Assembly: GCF_014158035.1 (NCBI RefSeq)
Contig: NZ_JACFXW010000001.1
Span: forward strand, 3,016,001-3,080,000
DNA from: Rhizobium sp. G21
GTDB taxonomy: Bacteria; Pseudomonadota; Alphaproteobacteria; Rhizobiales; Rhizobiaceae
DNA: 64,000 bases
Direction of reading: 5' to 3'
Shown here: positions 8,741 through 18,722 of the stretch, piece by piece
Layout: each line of letters opens with the position of its first letter
How positions within the stretch are numbered: the first letter of the stretch is position 1
The notes under the pieces: generated by a model
The model's input: the letters and a program-made list of their open reading frames with translations, nothing else
Databases searched by the model: none
What the model was told of the DNA's origin: nothing
Program-made: the position numbers and the translations under genes

Positions 8741-11700
8741 GTGCCATCAACTGCGGCAGTGCAAGCGCTTGACGAAACCTGGCTGCAAGCCTGCAGCCGT
8801 GTAACCGTCTGGCAGTCCTTGTCGGTCAATTTGTATCGCCTCTCCCAAGGTTCCTCCGCTTGGGATGCGCTCAGCCTGCCTTACGCCAGAGACGGAGCGC
8901 GGTCGTCGCAGGCCGATGGCCCCCTGCGTCGCTACGCCAATTCGGATGCGTGGCTCGACGCACCGGTGGCCATACTGGAGGAGGCCGAGCATCGCCTGCT
9001 GGTGTTCGACAGCGCGAGCATCGGTCTCGAGCTTCAGTCGCCTTCGCGCGCGCCCCTGGCCGAGTTTTTACCCTTGGCGCTTTCGATGGTCCGAACGCTC
9101 GCGGCTGCGCATGCCGACGGCGCGGCGCTGGGGTCGCTGCATCCCATCGACTTTGCCATCGATGGCCATGGCGACCTTCGGTTGAGGGCGGCGTCGACGA
9201 CTGCGTCCGGGCAGCCGCTCGGCGTCATCAATGACATCATCTATCGCGCACCCGAGCAATTGAGGCCCGTAGCCCCGCAATACGACAGTCGCAGCGACCT
9301 TTATGCGCTCGGCATGATCCTGTTCAGGCATCTGACCGGGATCTTTCCGCTGGCGGCCAACTCCCCGGTGGAATGGCGCCATGCCCATCTTGCGCTTGCG
9401 CCGATGGACGCCAGCGGCATGTTCCCGGACCTGCCGCCGGTGATCGGGCAGATCCTCAAGCGTCTGCTCGCCAAGGAGCCGACCGCTCGATACCAGACGG
9501 CCCTCGCGCTGGAGGTCGATCTTTCGCGCTGCGAACAGGAATGGCGCGAAAACCGAGCCATCGGCGATTTCGAGATCGGTCGCGTCGACACACCCTTCGC
9601 GCAGCTCGGAACCTCGACGCTTTTCGGCCGTGGCGAGGAGGAAGAGATCCTCGCCAACGTGCTCGAGCGTTTTCTGGATCACGGCAAGCCGTCGATGATC
9701 TCGGTGCACGGCCAGCCCGGCGTCGGCAAGTCCAGCCTCATCCAGAGCCTCGGAAAAGGGGCCGCCGAACAGGCGCTGTTCCTTCAAGGCAAAAGCGACC
9801 AGCATCAGTCGGAATTGCCCTATGCCCCGATCGTGCAGGCGATCAGCGGCTTCATCGACGCGGCGATGCGCGCCGACCATTCGACGCTGGCGTCGCTCCG
9901 CAAGGCTCTTGCTCGCGAGTTGCAGGGCAACGCCGCGCTGCTCGTTGACCTCCTGCCTTCCATGGAAATTCTCACCGGTCCGCAGTCGATGCGAACGGAG
10001 CCAACCGGTCCACTGGTCCAGCTTCGCCTGCAGCGGGCGTTGCGCACGGTTCTGTCGGTCGCTGCAGCGACCATCAGGCCACTCGTCCTGTTTCTCGATG
10101 ACATACAATGGGCCGATGAAGCCACCCGCTCGTTCCTTTCGGCGCTCATAAGCGAGCCGGTCACGGGGCTGCTCCTGGTCGTTGCCCGGCGCGACCAGTC
10201 CGGAGAGGCGCAAGCCTTGTCGGAACGGCTCCTGGCGGATGCTCGCATGTCCATGGCCGAACTGGCCGAGCTCTATTTGCGCCCGCTCTCCCTTCAATCC
10301 ACCCGCCAGATGCTCGAAACGATCTTCTCGGACGCCCCGGACGGTCTCGCGGATCTCGCCGAAACCTTGCACCAGAAGACAGGGGGAAATCCATTCTACC
10401 TGCGAAGGCTGCTGCAGGCTCTGGTGCAGGACGGCGTCGTCTATTTCTCCTCTGGTCGGAGGGCATGGCGTTGCCGGGTCGAAGACGTGGCGCGCTATCC
10501 CGCAAGCGAGAACATCATCTCCTTCGTCACCGACCGTCTCGAAAAGGAGGGGGCCGAAGCGCTTCGGCTGTTGCAGACGATGGCCTGCATCGGCCCCGAA
10601 GCGGAAAAGACCGTTCTCGCCAGCGCCCTCGGCCTGTCTGCCGAAAGCCTGGCCCAGCTCGCCGCACCTTTGGCGCGTTCCGGATTCGTCGTCCCGTCGC
10701 CGGCGAAACTGAGTTTCGCCCATGATCGCATCCAGGAGGCGGCCTATTCGCTGCTCGATGCGGAAGAACGGCGCGCGCGCCATCTGCATCTGGTCGATGT
10801 GATGATGTCGCTGTCGGACGGCCCGACGAACGCCTCGGCCTTTGCCATGGCCAATCAGATCGAGCAATGTAGAGACGAACATCTGCCGATCGAAAAGCGT
10901 AAGCTGTTCATCGGGGCGCTTCTGGCTGCGCTTGGCCACGCAAGGCGGTCGGCAGCCTTTGGTCAGGCGGTCCGCTACGGCGAGACCGCCGTCAGCCTGA
11001 TCCAGGAAGATCTCTGGGAAGACGACTACGCGCTGGCGTTCCGGGCGCATATTCTGTTGTGCGAGGCGTTGCTGGGCGCGGCCTCGCTTGAAGCAGCCGA
11101 AACCCGGCTCAAGGAACTCCTTCCATATGCGAGATCCGCTCTGGACAGGAGCGACGTCTTCCGTCTCCGCGCAAACCTGCTCACGCTGAAATCCGACTAC
11201 GAAGGCTCGATCGACGAGGCGTTGCTGGGTCTCGACGAGCTCGGCGTCAAACTCGCGCGCGGCTCTAGCGACGACGAGCAGGACGAGGCCTACCGAGCCA
11301 TCCGGCAGCGGTTGGACGGGCGACGGATTTCCGATCTCGAACATGTGCCCGTCATGGAAGATCGGCGTATTCGAGCCGCCATGTCGCTGCTCGCGCCGCT
11401 CATCTCGTCGGTCTTCACGACGGACGGCCTGCGCTTTCTGCACCTCGCCAAGATGGTGGAGCTCACTCTCGATCATGGGGCAAGTCCCGAATCCACGCAC
11501 GGCCTCGCCTGGTTCGGCGCGATCATCTCCGACAAATACGACGCCTATGCCGATGGTCTCGACTTCTGCCTCGCGGCCCGTGCGCTCGTCGACAAACACG
11601 GCTTCGAGGAGCATCGGACCTCGGTCCTGCTGGCGGTGGATCAGGTCGCGCCCTGGACCCGGTCTCTGCCTTACGCCCTCGAACGCGTCCGCGAAGCCCT

Positions 11701-13802
11701 CGATGCGGCCCATGCGGCCGGCGATGTCGGCTGGATGTGCTATGCGCGCAACCACCTCGTTTCCGATCTCATCGCCATGGGAGACGAAATTCCCAACATC
11801 CGGCGCGAGGCGGAAGAGTCGATCGCTGTCACCCGGCGCTTCGGTTACACGGACATCGAGCATATCCTGGCGGCTCAACTCCGCCTGGTCGTCGACCTGG
11901 CCGAGGGGGCGCCTGCGGCGAGCCTCGCACAGACCGCGCCCGTTGTGTCGCCGACGACGGCGTTCTGGGTTTCGTTCTATGACGGGACCTCGCTCTACTA
12001 TAACGGCGCCACGCAGCGGCGGTCGAGAAACTCCTCGCAGCCGACGCCCTCGGCATCTTCCTGCTGGCCCATGTCGACACCGGCTTCTGCAAATTCTATC
12101 TCGGCCTGGCCCTGGCCGCCCTGGAGCGAGGCGGGGAGACGCAGAGCCGGGAGGACGCGAGGCTTGGTGAGGTCCGCGCCCGCCTCGCGCTTTGGGCGGA
12201 CCTGAACCCGTTGAATTTCGCCGACAAGCTGCTGCTCCTCGATGCCGAGATTGCCCGCAGGAACCGGAATTTCGCCGAGGCTCTTGTCCTCTATGAAAAA
12301 GCCGCCGCCGCGGCCAGGTCCTCCCGCTTCGAGCACGAGCATGCGCTGGCGCTCGAGCGCGCCGGAGCCTGCTGCCTGGAGATGGGCAATCGGATCGGCG
12401 CCAACGCCTATCTGTCACTTGCCTCGGCAGCGTATGAGCGCTGGGGCGCCGCTTACAAGGCGAGACGCATCGTGACGTCAACGACGCCGGATGCGACCCG
12501 GCGCGCGTCTTCCGGGGCCGCCCTGGCCTCCGCCGGCGGCGACCTCGACACCGTCCTCGGAACCTCGCTCGCGTTGTCGGAGGAGATTGTCCTCGATCGG
12601 GTGATCGAGACCCTGATGACCCGAATGCTGGTCCACGCAGGCGCCAATCGCGGGCTGCTGCTGAAGATCGGCGATGGCGGGCTGGAGGCGGAGGCGTCCG
12701 CCTGGACCGAGGGCGACTGCGTCCGCGTCAGCGTCGCCGATCCGGATCGCTATGGCCTGCGTCCACCTTATTCCGTGATCGACCGGGCGCTCCAGACCCG
12801 AACCCCTTCGTCATATCCGGGTCCGATTTCGGCGCCTGGACCGTCGACACAGAATCCGCCGCGGGCCGCTCTATCCTCTGCGTGCCGCTTTTGCGCCGCG
12901 GGGAACTGACCGGATTGCTCTGCCTTCAGAACGACTATCTCGAGGGCGTTTTCGCCGCTGACACCGTGGCGTTCCTCAAGCTCCTGGCTTCACAGGCGGC
13001 GATCTCGCTCGAAAACGCCAGGCTCTACACAAAGCTTCTGCAGGAAAACGAACTGCGCTCCCGGAGCGAGCAGGCGCTCGCAGGCGCCAGAGCCGAACTC
13101 GAAAAGAATGCGCGTCTGACCCTGCTGGGCGGTATCGCCGCCTCCGTCACGCATGAACTCGGTCAGCCCTTGTCTGCCATTGCGTCGAACGCGGGCGCCG
13201 GCCTGCGCTGGCTCGGCCGCCCCGTGCCCGACATCGCCGAGACCTTGATCGTCTTGAACGAAATCGAGGCCAGCGTTTCGCGCGCCCATGACATCATCCG
13301 CGCCCTGCGCGCTCTTTCCAAACAGGCCCCGAAAGTCGAACAGCCCGTCGACGTCGACGAAGTCATCCAGGAAGTGCTGCGTATTGCGCGCTCCGAGGTT
13401 TCGAGCCACGGCGCCGACGTTCGCCTTCACCTCGCAGCAGCAGGCGCGGTCGTTTGGGGCGACGCCACTCAGTTGAAGCAGGTGGTCTTGAATCTCCTCT
13501 ACAACGGCATGGAGGCGATGAACGATCTTCCCGAACAAGAACGCAGGATCGAGATTGTCTCCAGGCGCGGCTCAACCGAGATCTCGGTGACTGTGCGGGA
13601 CTTCGGCAAAGGGATCGCGCCGGAGATCGCATCACGGATCTTCGAACCGATGTTCACGACGAAAACCTCGGGCATGGGAATGGGCCTTGCGATCTGCAAG
13701 TCGATTGTTGAGGCCCATCACGGCGTCCTGACCGCCGTCGCCGAGCCCGTGGGAACCAGTTTCAGCTTCGTCATTCCATTAAACTCGCGCCTGGATGCGT
13801 AG
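8741..13802 (+). CDS. Multidomain protein kinase-like / AAA ATPase / GAF / sensor histidine kinase, two frameshifts
   Basis: Read through two -1 shifts, this encodes ~1687 residues in the order of 'trifunctional' sensor kinases. An N-terminal Ser/Thr kinase-like domain has the APE motif (YRAPEQL) and 'SDLYALGMILFRHLTG' but a degraded HRD loop. An AAA-16 ATPase follows (FGRGEEEE, Walker A GQPGVGKS, Walker B LVLFLDDIQWAD), then a helical repeat region, a GAF domain (near 12590-13030), a His-kinase core with H-box ASVTHELGQPLSAI, and an ATPase lid GMGMGLAIC. The first shift lies near 12008-12020 (…YYNGA | HAAAVEKLL…). The second is near 12797-12806 (…ALQTR | NPFVISGS…). Each is repaired by adding one base. 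A GTG start follows GGAGATCGAG. FixJ-like partners lie at 3009-4106. Confidence 0.85.
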
Positions 13803-14209
13803 ACGCGCATCGGATGGGGAACGTATCCCGCCATTCCTGGTGGGCCGGCCGCGGAGGAGATGTCTGCTCCTATCGCCGGTTGCGTTCGGCAAATCTGACC
13901 CCACGCGCCTTCCCATCATTTGAACAAGGAAGGGTAGAAGAAAGCCGGCTGCCGGGCTCGCAGTGAGTGAAAGCGGCCGGAACGCGGGCGAGCAAATAGA
14001 AGATGTTTCGCGCGACGGACGAGAATCTCGACCTCGTGGCGCACAGCCATGACGAACAAACCTCGTATCGATCCTCGAGGTTCCACCTCGCCAGATTTCG
14101 GCTGAGCATCGCCTGGGGGCGCCAGTTCAGGGCGTCAGGTCGCAAATGACGCCAAAACGGGATCTGACACGACTGGAAAATCGAGGAATTACATGGCTTT
14201 TGATACAAT
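13803..14209. other. Gene-free stretch between kinase and island boundary
   Basis: About 400 bases hold no convincing gene. A 112-codon minus-strand frame (13870-14208) has a Cys/Trp/Ser-rich, low-complexity composition and no ribosome-binding site. It runs up to the tRNA repeat and may be a decayed insertion-sequence remnant, which I cannot support further. Confidence 0.4.
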
Positions 14210-14259
14210 TGGCTGGGGAACCTGGATTCGAACCAGGACTAACGGAGTCAGAGTCCGTG
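14210..14259 (-). repeat. Left attachment-site repeat (displaced 3' half of tRNA-Gln)
   Basis: The 50 bases are identical to the CCA end, T-arm, variable region and most of the anticodon arm of the tRNA-Gln at 51738-51811. After the shared block the sequence diverges, so no functional tRNA is encoded here. It marks the far end of the island. Confidence 0.9.
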
Positions 14260-14507
14260 CCGCGGAATTGATTATTAGACACTATTTTCCCAAATCACCC
14301 ATTTAAGGATTAAATAAAATCAATGGGTTGCGAGTGATTTGCCAAACGAAGCGCAGGGCTCGCAATCCAAAATTGGATACGCAGCTAGGTATAGGCCTTA
14401 AATTTAATTCACGAACTAGAGAAGCATTTTCAAGCCAATCGACGTCGCCATTGTCTAGCCTGGCTGGCCAGGTTCACGGATACAAGTCAAAAAAACGCAT
14501 CACGTCG

Positions 14508-15350
14508 TCACCGTGACAGCCATTCAGAGGCTCCTTGTCTATATAGGCGAGGAGAGACGGCGGTGTGGTTGCGGAAGAAGCGGCTGAAGTGAGCGGGATC
14601 TGAAAAGCCGAGACTGCTTGCGGTGGCGCTCAGCGAATCCTGCGAGACCACCGTCAGGCGAATGGCCTGTTCGAGACGCACGACGTTCTGGAACAGGCCG
14701 GGCGACATTCCCGTGCAGGCCTTGAATTGGCGGAAGAAGTTTGCGCGGCTCATGCCGATTTCAGACACAATCGCGTCGATCTTGTCGAAATCGCCGTTGT
14801 TCTGCTGGAAGAGCTTGACCGCCTTGCGGATCCGCCAGTCGAACAGTTGAGGCCGCCCAAACCTGCTCGCGGACTCGCCGGCGCTATGGGACCTGCGAAT
14901 GGTCGAGAGAACGAGTTGGGCGAGCAGGACCTCCATCTCACTGCGAGACGGGGCGCCGCCATTCAGGCAATCGACCGCGGCCATAAGGAGATGGTAAGTC
15001 TCCCGCGAAACATGGCCCGAGCTTGCCTTGAAGAAGTCGAGCGGATTGAAGTCCGCGCAGCCAATGTTCAGCGCCGCAAGCCAGTCGGATTCGATGTAGA
15101 GTGCCAGAATCTGCGTTGGAGGCTGGCCGGGCCGGAACACGAATTCATGCGGCCGCCAGGCGTCGACCAGAACCACCGACTCGTCGGTGAGCGGCGCAGG
15201 CGCGTCGTCGACAAAGAAGTGCGAGTTGGCGCCGCCGACCTTGAACAGCATGTGGCAGTGAGGATGTGCATGACGCACGAGGCAATGACCGAGTTCGACA
15301 AGCGCCACTCGACCAAAACTTCCCAACACGACACGCACGGCAGAGGTCAT
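14508..15350 (-). CDS. AraC family transcriptional regulator with cupin-like sensor domain
   Basis: This is a 280-residue AraC-type regulator. The N-terminal half contains the small-molecule-binding cupin (HAHPHCHMLFKVGG; 'DAWRPHEFVFRPG'). The C-terminal ~100 residues hold two helix-turn-helix units (KIDAIVSEIGMSRANFFRQFK; 'LSATASSLGFSDPAHFSRFFR') ending in 'VSPRLYR'. It is the first gene inside the island, on the opposite strand to the IclR gene at 15482, with a 131-bp divergent promoter region between them. It probably senses the substrate of the uptake cluster (inference). Confidence 0.88.
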   Translation of the reverse strand: MTSAVRVVLGSFGRVALVELGHCLVRHAHPHCHMLFKVGGANSHFFVDDAPAPLTDESVVLVDAWRPHEFVFRPGQPPTQILALYIESDWLAALNIGCADFNPLDFFKASSGHVSRETYHLLMAAVDCLNGGAPSRSEMEVLLAQLVLSTIRRSHSAGESASRFGRPQLFDWRIRKAVKLFQQNNGDFDKIDAIVSEIGMSRANFFRQFKACTGMSPGLFQNVVRLEQAIRLTVVSQDSLSATASSLGFSDPAHFSRFFRNHTAVSPRLYRQGASEWLSR

Positions 15351-15481
15351 GAGCGCACTATACAGAAGTCGACGGTTTGAAAAAGAGCAGAACCCGCCGG
15401 CGCAATCAAGTCGTGAATTGACTTGTCGCAGGGCTGAAGCGATACGATATCGACCGGAGCCAGAGAAGCGGGAGAAGCCAG

Positions 15482-16264
15482 TTGGAGGAAGACGAGTCCA
15501 CGCGACTGAAGCTTGTCCCCGCCGTGGAGCGCGCTTCGATCATTCTCGATCTCGTGGCTTCCTCCAAACGTTACCCGACGATTTCCGATCTGGCGCGGGA
15601 AACAGCGTTGCCGAAGAGCACAGTCCACGGTCTTTGCACGACGCTGACACATCTCGGTCTTCTCATCCGCCGTCCTGACCAGACCTTCGTTCTCGGTCCT
15701 CACCTGCTGAAATGGTCGAACGCGTTCGAGCGGCAAACGGATGTCGCGGCGGAGTTCGCGGCGCTTTGGGACCAGTCGGATAGCTTCCAGGACGCTGTGG
15801 TGTCGCTCTGCATTCTTGACGAGATGGACGTCGTGTTCATCGCGGCGCGACAGAGAGGCCCCCTCGAGCGCTTCATGGTCCGGCCGGGCATGCGGCTGCC
15901 TGCCGCCTTCTGCGCCGCCGGCAAGGCGATCATCGCGCGCTGGAGCGACCACGACATCATGCGGGCGTTCAAGTCGTTTCCGCAATCCTTGACCGAACGC
16001 TCGGTCGGCGATGTCGAGGGGTTGCTGGATGAAGTGAAGGCTGTTCGCGCGAGTGGCGTCGCCATTGAGATCGGTCAGTGTCAGCGAGGCGTGACCAATT
16101 TCGGGGCGGCGGTGGTGAATTCGCTCAATCGAACTGTCGCTGCCGTGCTCATCAGCATGGATTCGGAGGAACTCGGCCCTGCAGCAATCGAACGCGGCTG
16201 CGCCGACGCCCGCGACCTCGCCAAGCGGCTGTCGCTGCGGCTGGGCGCTGAAGCCGTCGATTGA
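15482..16264 (+). CDS. IclR family transcriptional regulator (copy 1)
   Basis: The 260-residue protein has an N-terminal winged HTH ('ERASIILDLVASSKRYPTIS', LPKSTVHGLCTTL) and a C-terminal IclR effector domain (MRLPAAFCAAGKAIIA; the 'GVAIEIGQCQRGVTNFGAAV' Cys motif in variant form). The start is TTG at 15482, with GGGAGAAG upstream; no ATG fits. It is clearly paralogous to the regulator at 17306-18166: the two share long blocks such as LIRR.DQTF.LGPH and a WSNAF..Q.DVA.EFAA.WDQ pattern. It is divergently transcribed from the AraC gene. It likely controls part of the same uptake cluster. Confidence 0.88.
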   Translation: MEEDESTRLKLVPAVERASIILDLVASSKRYPTISDLARETALPKSTVHGLCTTLTHLGLLIRRPDQTFVLGPHLLKWSNAFERQTDVAAEFAALWDQSDSFQDAVVSLCILDEMDVVFIAARQRGPLERFMVRPGMRLPAAFCAAGKAIIARWSDHDIMRAFKSFPQSLTERSVGDVEGLLDEVKAVRASGVAIEIGQCQRGVTNFGAAVVNSLNRTVAAVLISMDSEELGPAAIERGCADARDLAKRLSLRLGAEAVD

Positions 16265-16311
16265 AGCGGCAGCGGCTTGAGCGTTCGGGTTCGACTGCAT
16301 CCGGGTCCGCA

Positions 16312-17178
16312 TCAACTCACCGCGCGGGTCTGCCTTCGCCCGCTTGTGCCTTTGGCGTCGACATCCTGCAAATGCCCGCAAATAAGGTCGAGAACGATGT
16401 CGGTGCTGTCATGCTGTGGGAAGTGACCGTCGTTGCGCAGGATGACCCATTTCATCGGGCCGCGCACGCGGGTCGACAATGCCGACATCTGGTGCTGGGT
16501 GCCTTCATCTCGCAATCCCTGCACCAGAAGCATCGGCGCGTCGATGCGCGCCAGTCCGCCAAGCACATGGTCCGGATTTGCCGCCAGGGCATCATGCATG
16601 GCAACCCAGCAGCGCGAGGCAACCCCGACATCGCCATGATCGGCTCCCAGCCGCTTGACGTCGTCTAGGTGATCGTTGTTCGTGACCAGCTCGCGAAGCT
16701 GATCTATCGACAGTCGATCAGCATGAACTTGCGGCGAAATCCCAACGATCCTTCCCACTTTCAGCGGGTTGGCGCAGGCAAACAGCATGGCCACGGCTGC
16801 GCCGTCGCTATGCGCCACGAGGTCGACCGTGACGATCCCAAGGGCGCTCAGGATGGCAGGCAGCGCCTGAAGCGCCTCAAACGTCAGGAGCGAAGACGCC
16901 TCCACATTGGGATTGAGGGGGCTCATGCCACGACCCGGCCGCGAATAGGCGACGATGCGGCGCCCGGGAAAACGCGCTTCCATACCCTCGGCGATTTCCT
17001 CAAACGATTCCAGGCTGCCAAGTCCATGCGTGATCAGGATCACGGCGTGGCCATCAGGCTTGCCGATGTCCAGAAGGTCGATGTCGCCAGCGTCCGTCTT
17101 GTCGATCCGGCGCCGCCAGAGCTGTGATCTTGTTGGTCGATGAGCGCTGCCGCTCACGTCTTGTCTGAAACAAAGCAT
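16312..17178 (-). CDS. Alpha/beta hydrolase
   Basis: This 288-residue alpha/beta hydrolase has oxyanion-hole region ITHGLGSLESFEE, nucleophile elbow VAHSDGAAVAM (Ser in H-S-D-G rather than the common H-S-x-G-G), candidate acid in LLVQGLRDEG and the C-terminal catalytic His in NDGHFPQHD. I start it at the ATG at 17178, which has GGGAGGGG just upstream; the frame extends further but without protein-like sequence. It lies between the two IclR genes, in the same orientation as the second. It could hydrolyse an ester or lactone in the pathway served by the importer (inference). Confidence 0.82.
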   Translation of the reverse strand: MLCFRQDVSGSAHRPTRSQLWRRRIDKTDAGDIDLLDIGKPDGHAVILITHGLGSLESFEEIAEGMEARFPGRRIVAYSRPGRGMSPLNPNVEASSLLTFEALQALPAILSALGIVTVDLVAHSDGAAVAMLFACANPLKVGRIVGISPQVHADRLSIDQLRELVTNNDHLDDVKRLGADHGDVGVASRCWVAMHDALAANPDHVLGGLARIDAPMLLVQGLRDEGTQHQMSALSTRVRGPMKWVILRNDGHFPQHDSTDIVLDLICGHLQDVDAKGTSGRRQTRAVS

Positions 17179-17305
17179 GGATCCCCTCCCAAGGTTGGGC
17201 CTGCGTTGTCCCTCCTCATGCGGACTTACCCAAACCCTTGGAGATGATGGCACTATCAGCGGGGTGTGATAAGCCCTCGGGCGGCCCTCGACTTGCCCCA
17301 GAATC

Positions 17306-18166
17306 TCATTTTTGCATCTGGGAGGCGGCGTGGTCCTCCCTCGTCTCGTCGGCGATCGACAAATCCGCCCCCATGCGATGCGAGAGCTTTGCGGCCATGC
17401 GCAAGACATTGTCGATGACGGCGCGGCGATTGCTCATGGCGTTCGCATCAATCGACAGGCTGACGGCGACGCCCGCGATCGGTCGGTTGCCGCCGTCAAG
17501 CACGGCTGCCCCATAGCAGACCATGCCTTCGGCGACCTGCTCCGCGTCGCAACTATAGCCTTCACGCCTGATGTCGCGCATTTCACCAAGCAGTTCCTCG
17601 AGGCTGCGAACGCTGCGGGCCGTTCGCGGCTCTGGTAGGCCATGAGCAAACAGGCGACGGATTTCATAATCGCTCATATGGCTCAGAAAGGCTTTGCCGG
17701 TGGCAGTGAAGGCGGCCGGCAAGCGCATGCCCACCCTGAATTCGAGAGAGGAGCGGGCACGCTCATTGTTGCGCGCGGCGATATAGACCACTTCTGCGCC
17801 GTCCTGGACGGTGAGGGTGATGGTGGCCCCCGGCAAACCAGTTTCCTGATCCCATATCGCTGCAAACTCGGTTGCGACGTCGGATTGGAGTGTGAAGGCG
17901 TTCGACCAGCGCATGACATGCGGACCCAGTTGGAAGGTTTGGTCGCTGCGCCGAATCAGGAGCTCCAGATTGACCAGTGTCTGGCACAGCGAGTGCACGC
18001 TGGAGCGGGCGATCTTCAATTCACGAGACAGGTCGGAAAGACTGAGAAAGGTTTTCGATCGCGCCACGATATCCAGAATACGCGCGCCGCGCTCCAGCGC
18101 CGGCGACTGCGGCGGCTTGTTGGTCTGTGAAGCCATGAAGCGATCCGTGATTTCGATGAGCATCAT
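17306..18166 (-). CDS. IclR family transcriptional regulator (copy 2)
   Basis: This IclR regulator of up to 286 residues has an N-terminal HTH (LERGARILDIVARSKTFLSL; IARSSVHSLCQTL) and an effector domain with MRLPAAFTATGKAF and 'GYSCDAEQVAEGMVCYGAAV', the usual ligand-pocket Cys motif. It is paralogous to the regulator at 15482. The start is either 18166 or MASQ at 18136; neither has a strong ribosome-binding site. It is divergent from the long plus-strand operon beginning at 18302, with a palindrome in between, so it probably represses or activates that operon. Confidence 0.88.
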   Translation of the reverse strand: MMLIEITDRFMASQTNKPPQSPALERGARILDIVARSKTFLSLSDLSRELKIARSSVHSLCQTLVNLELLIRRSDQTFQLGPHVMRWSNAFTLQSDVATEFAAIWDQETGLPGATITLTVQDGAEVVYIAARNNERARSSLEFRVGMRLPAAFTATGKAFLSHMSDYEIRRLFAHGLPEPRTARSVRSLEELLGEMRDIRREGYSCDAEQVAEGMVCYGAAVLDGGNRPIAGVAVSLSIDANAMSNRRAVIDNVLRMAAKLSHRMGADLSIADETREDHAASQMQK

Positions 18167-18220
18167 TTTCTTCTTGACATTCGTATAGCCCGCCGACTAG
18201 CGTCCAGTCCAGTGAAAATT

Positions 18221-18236
18221 GTTCAGCTAATTGAAC
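18221..18236. promoter_or_regulatory. Candidate IclR operator
   Basis: An interrupted palindrome GTTCA-GCTAAT-TGAAC lies in the 135-bp gap between the IclR gene and the plus-strand operon. A TTGACA hexamer at 18174-18179 could be a -35 box for the operon, though no good -10 follows. The position fits a regulator-binding site. Confidence 0.5.
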
Positions 18237-18301
18237 TAACATCGAAATGCTGTATGCGGTGGTTGTTCTGACCGCGTGGGGTGTAAGTGGAGGTTTCAGG
18301 C

Positions 18302-18691
18302 ATGGTCATGAATGTGCGAGACTGGGCAGTCCGTTTTGGAGACGCCTCGGATCGGGACCCGACGATCGGGGCCATGGCGCGTTATTTTACCTGCCGCTAC
18401 CTTTGGGACATGGGCGCGGCCAAGGTGATCGTGGATGTCCGCGATGGCCGCGTCCATAGCATCAACACCGACCCTCAGCCGCTCGACGCTTATGATTTCG
18501 CCCTCCGCGCCAGCGCCGCCACATGGCGGGAATTCGCCAAGCCGGTGCCGGAGCCGATGTATCACGGCATCTGGTCCGCCAGTTTTCGCCGCGATCTCAA
18601 GATCGAAGGCAATATTCTCGTGATGATGCAGAACCTGCGGAATTTCACAGTCCAGTTCGAGTTGCTTCGCAAGGTCGGCGTGCCGGTCTGA
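18302..18691 (+). CDS. Small SCP2-like protein of unknown function
   Basis: The 129-residue soluble protein has no signal peptide or membrane helix. Segments such as 'RDGRVHSINTDPQPLDAYDFALRASAATWREF' and 'LKIEGNILVMMQNLRNF' resemble the sterol-carrier-protein-2/putative lipid-binding fold (strand with a polar loop, 'W..f', then 'G....l..nl'). I make that comparison by eye only. The ATG at 18302 has GGAGG upstream; an earlier in-frame start at 18287 is less likely. It is the first gene of the operon running to about 32.4 kb. It may bind a hydrophobic substrate. Confidence 0.7.
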   Translation: MVMNVRDWAVRFGDASDRDPTIGAMARYFTCRYLWDMGAAKVIVDVRDGRVHSINTDPQPLDAYDFALRASAATWREFAKPVPEPMYHGIWSASFRRDLKIEGNILVMMQNLRNFTVQFELLRKVGVPV

Positions 18692-18722
18692 AGACGTTCC
18701 CCCACCTACAGGATTCATCGGA

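Noticed and set aside
9068..12481. 1137-codon minus-strand open frame opposite the large kinase
   Set aside because: The plus strand carries clear kinase and AAA motifs; the antisense frame is low-complexity Arg/Gln/Glu/Ala with no domain.
14210..14259. A second tRNA-Gln gene
   Set aside because: Only the 3' half is present; D-arm and 5' acceptor strand are missing, so it is an attachment-site remnant.
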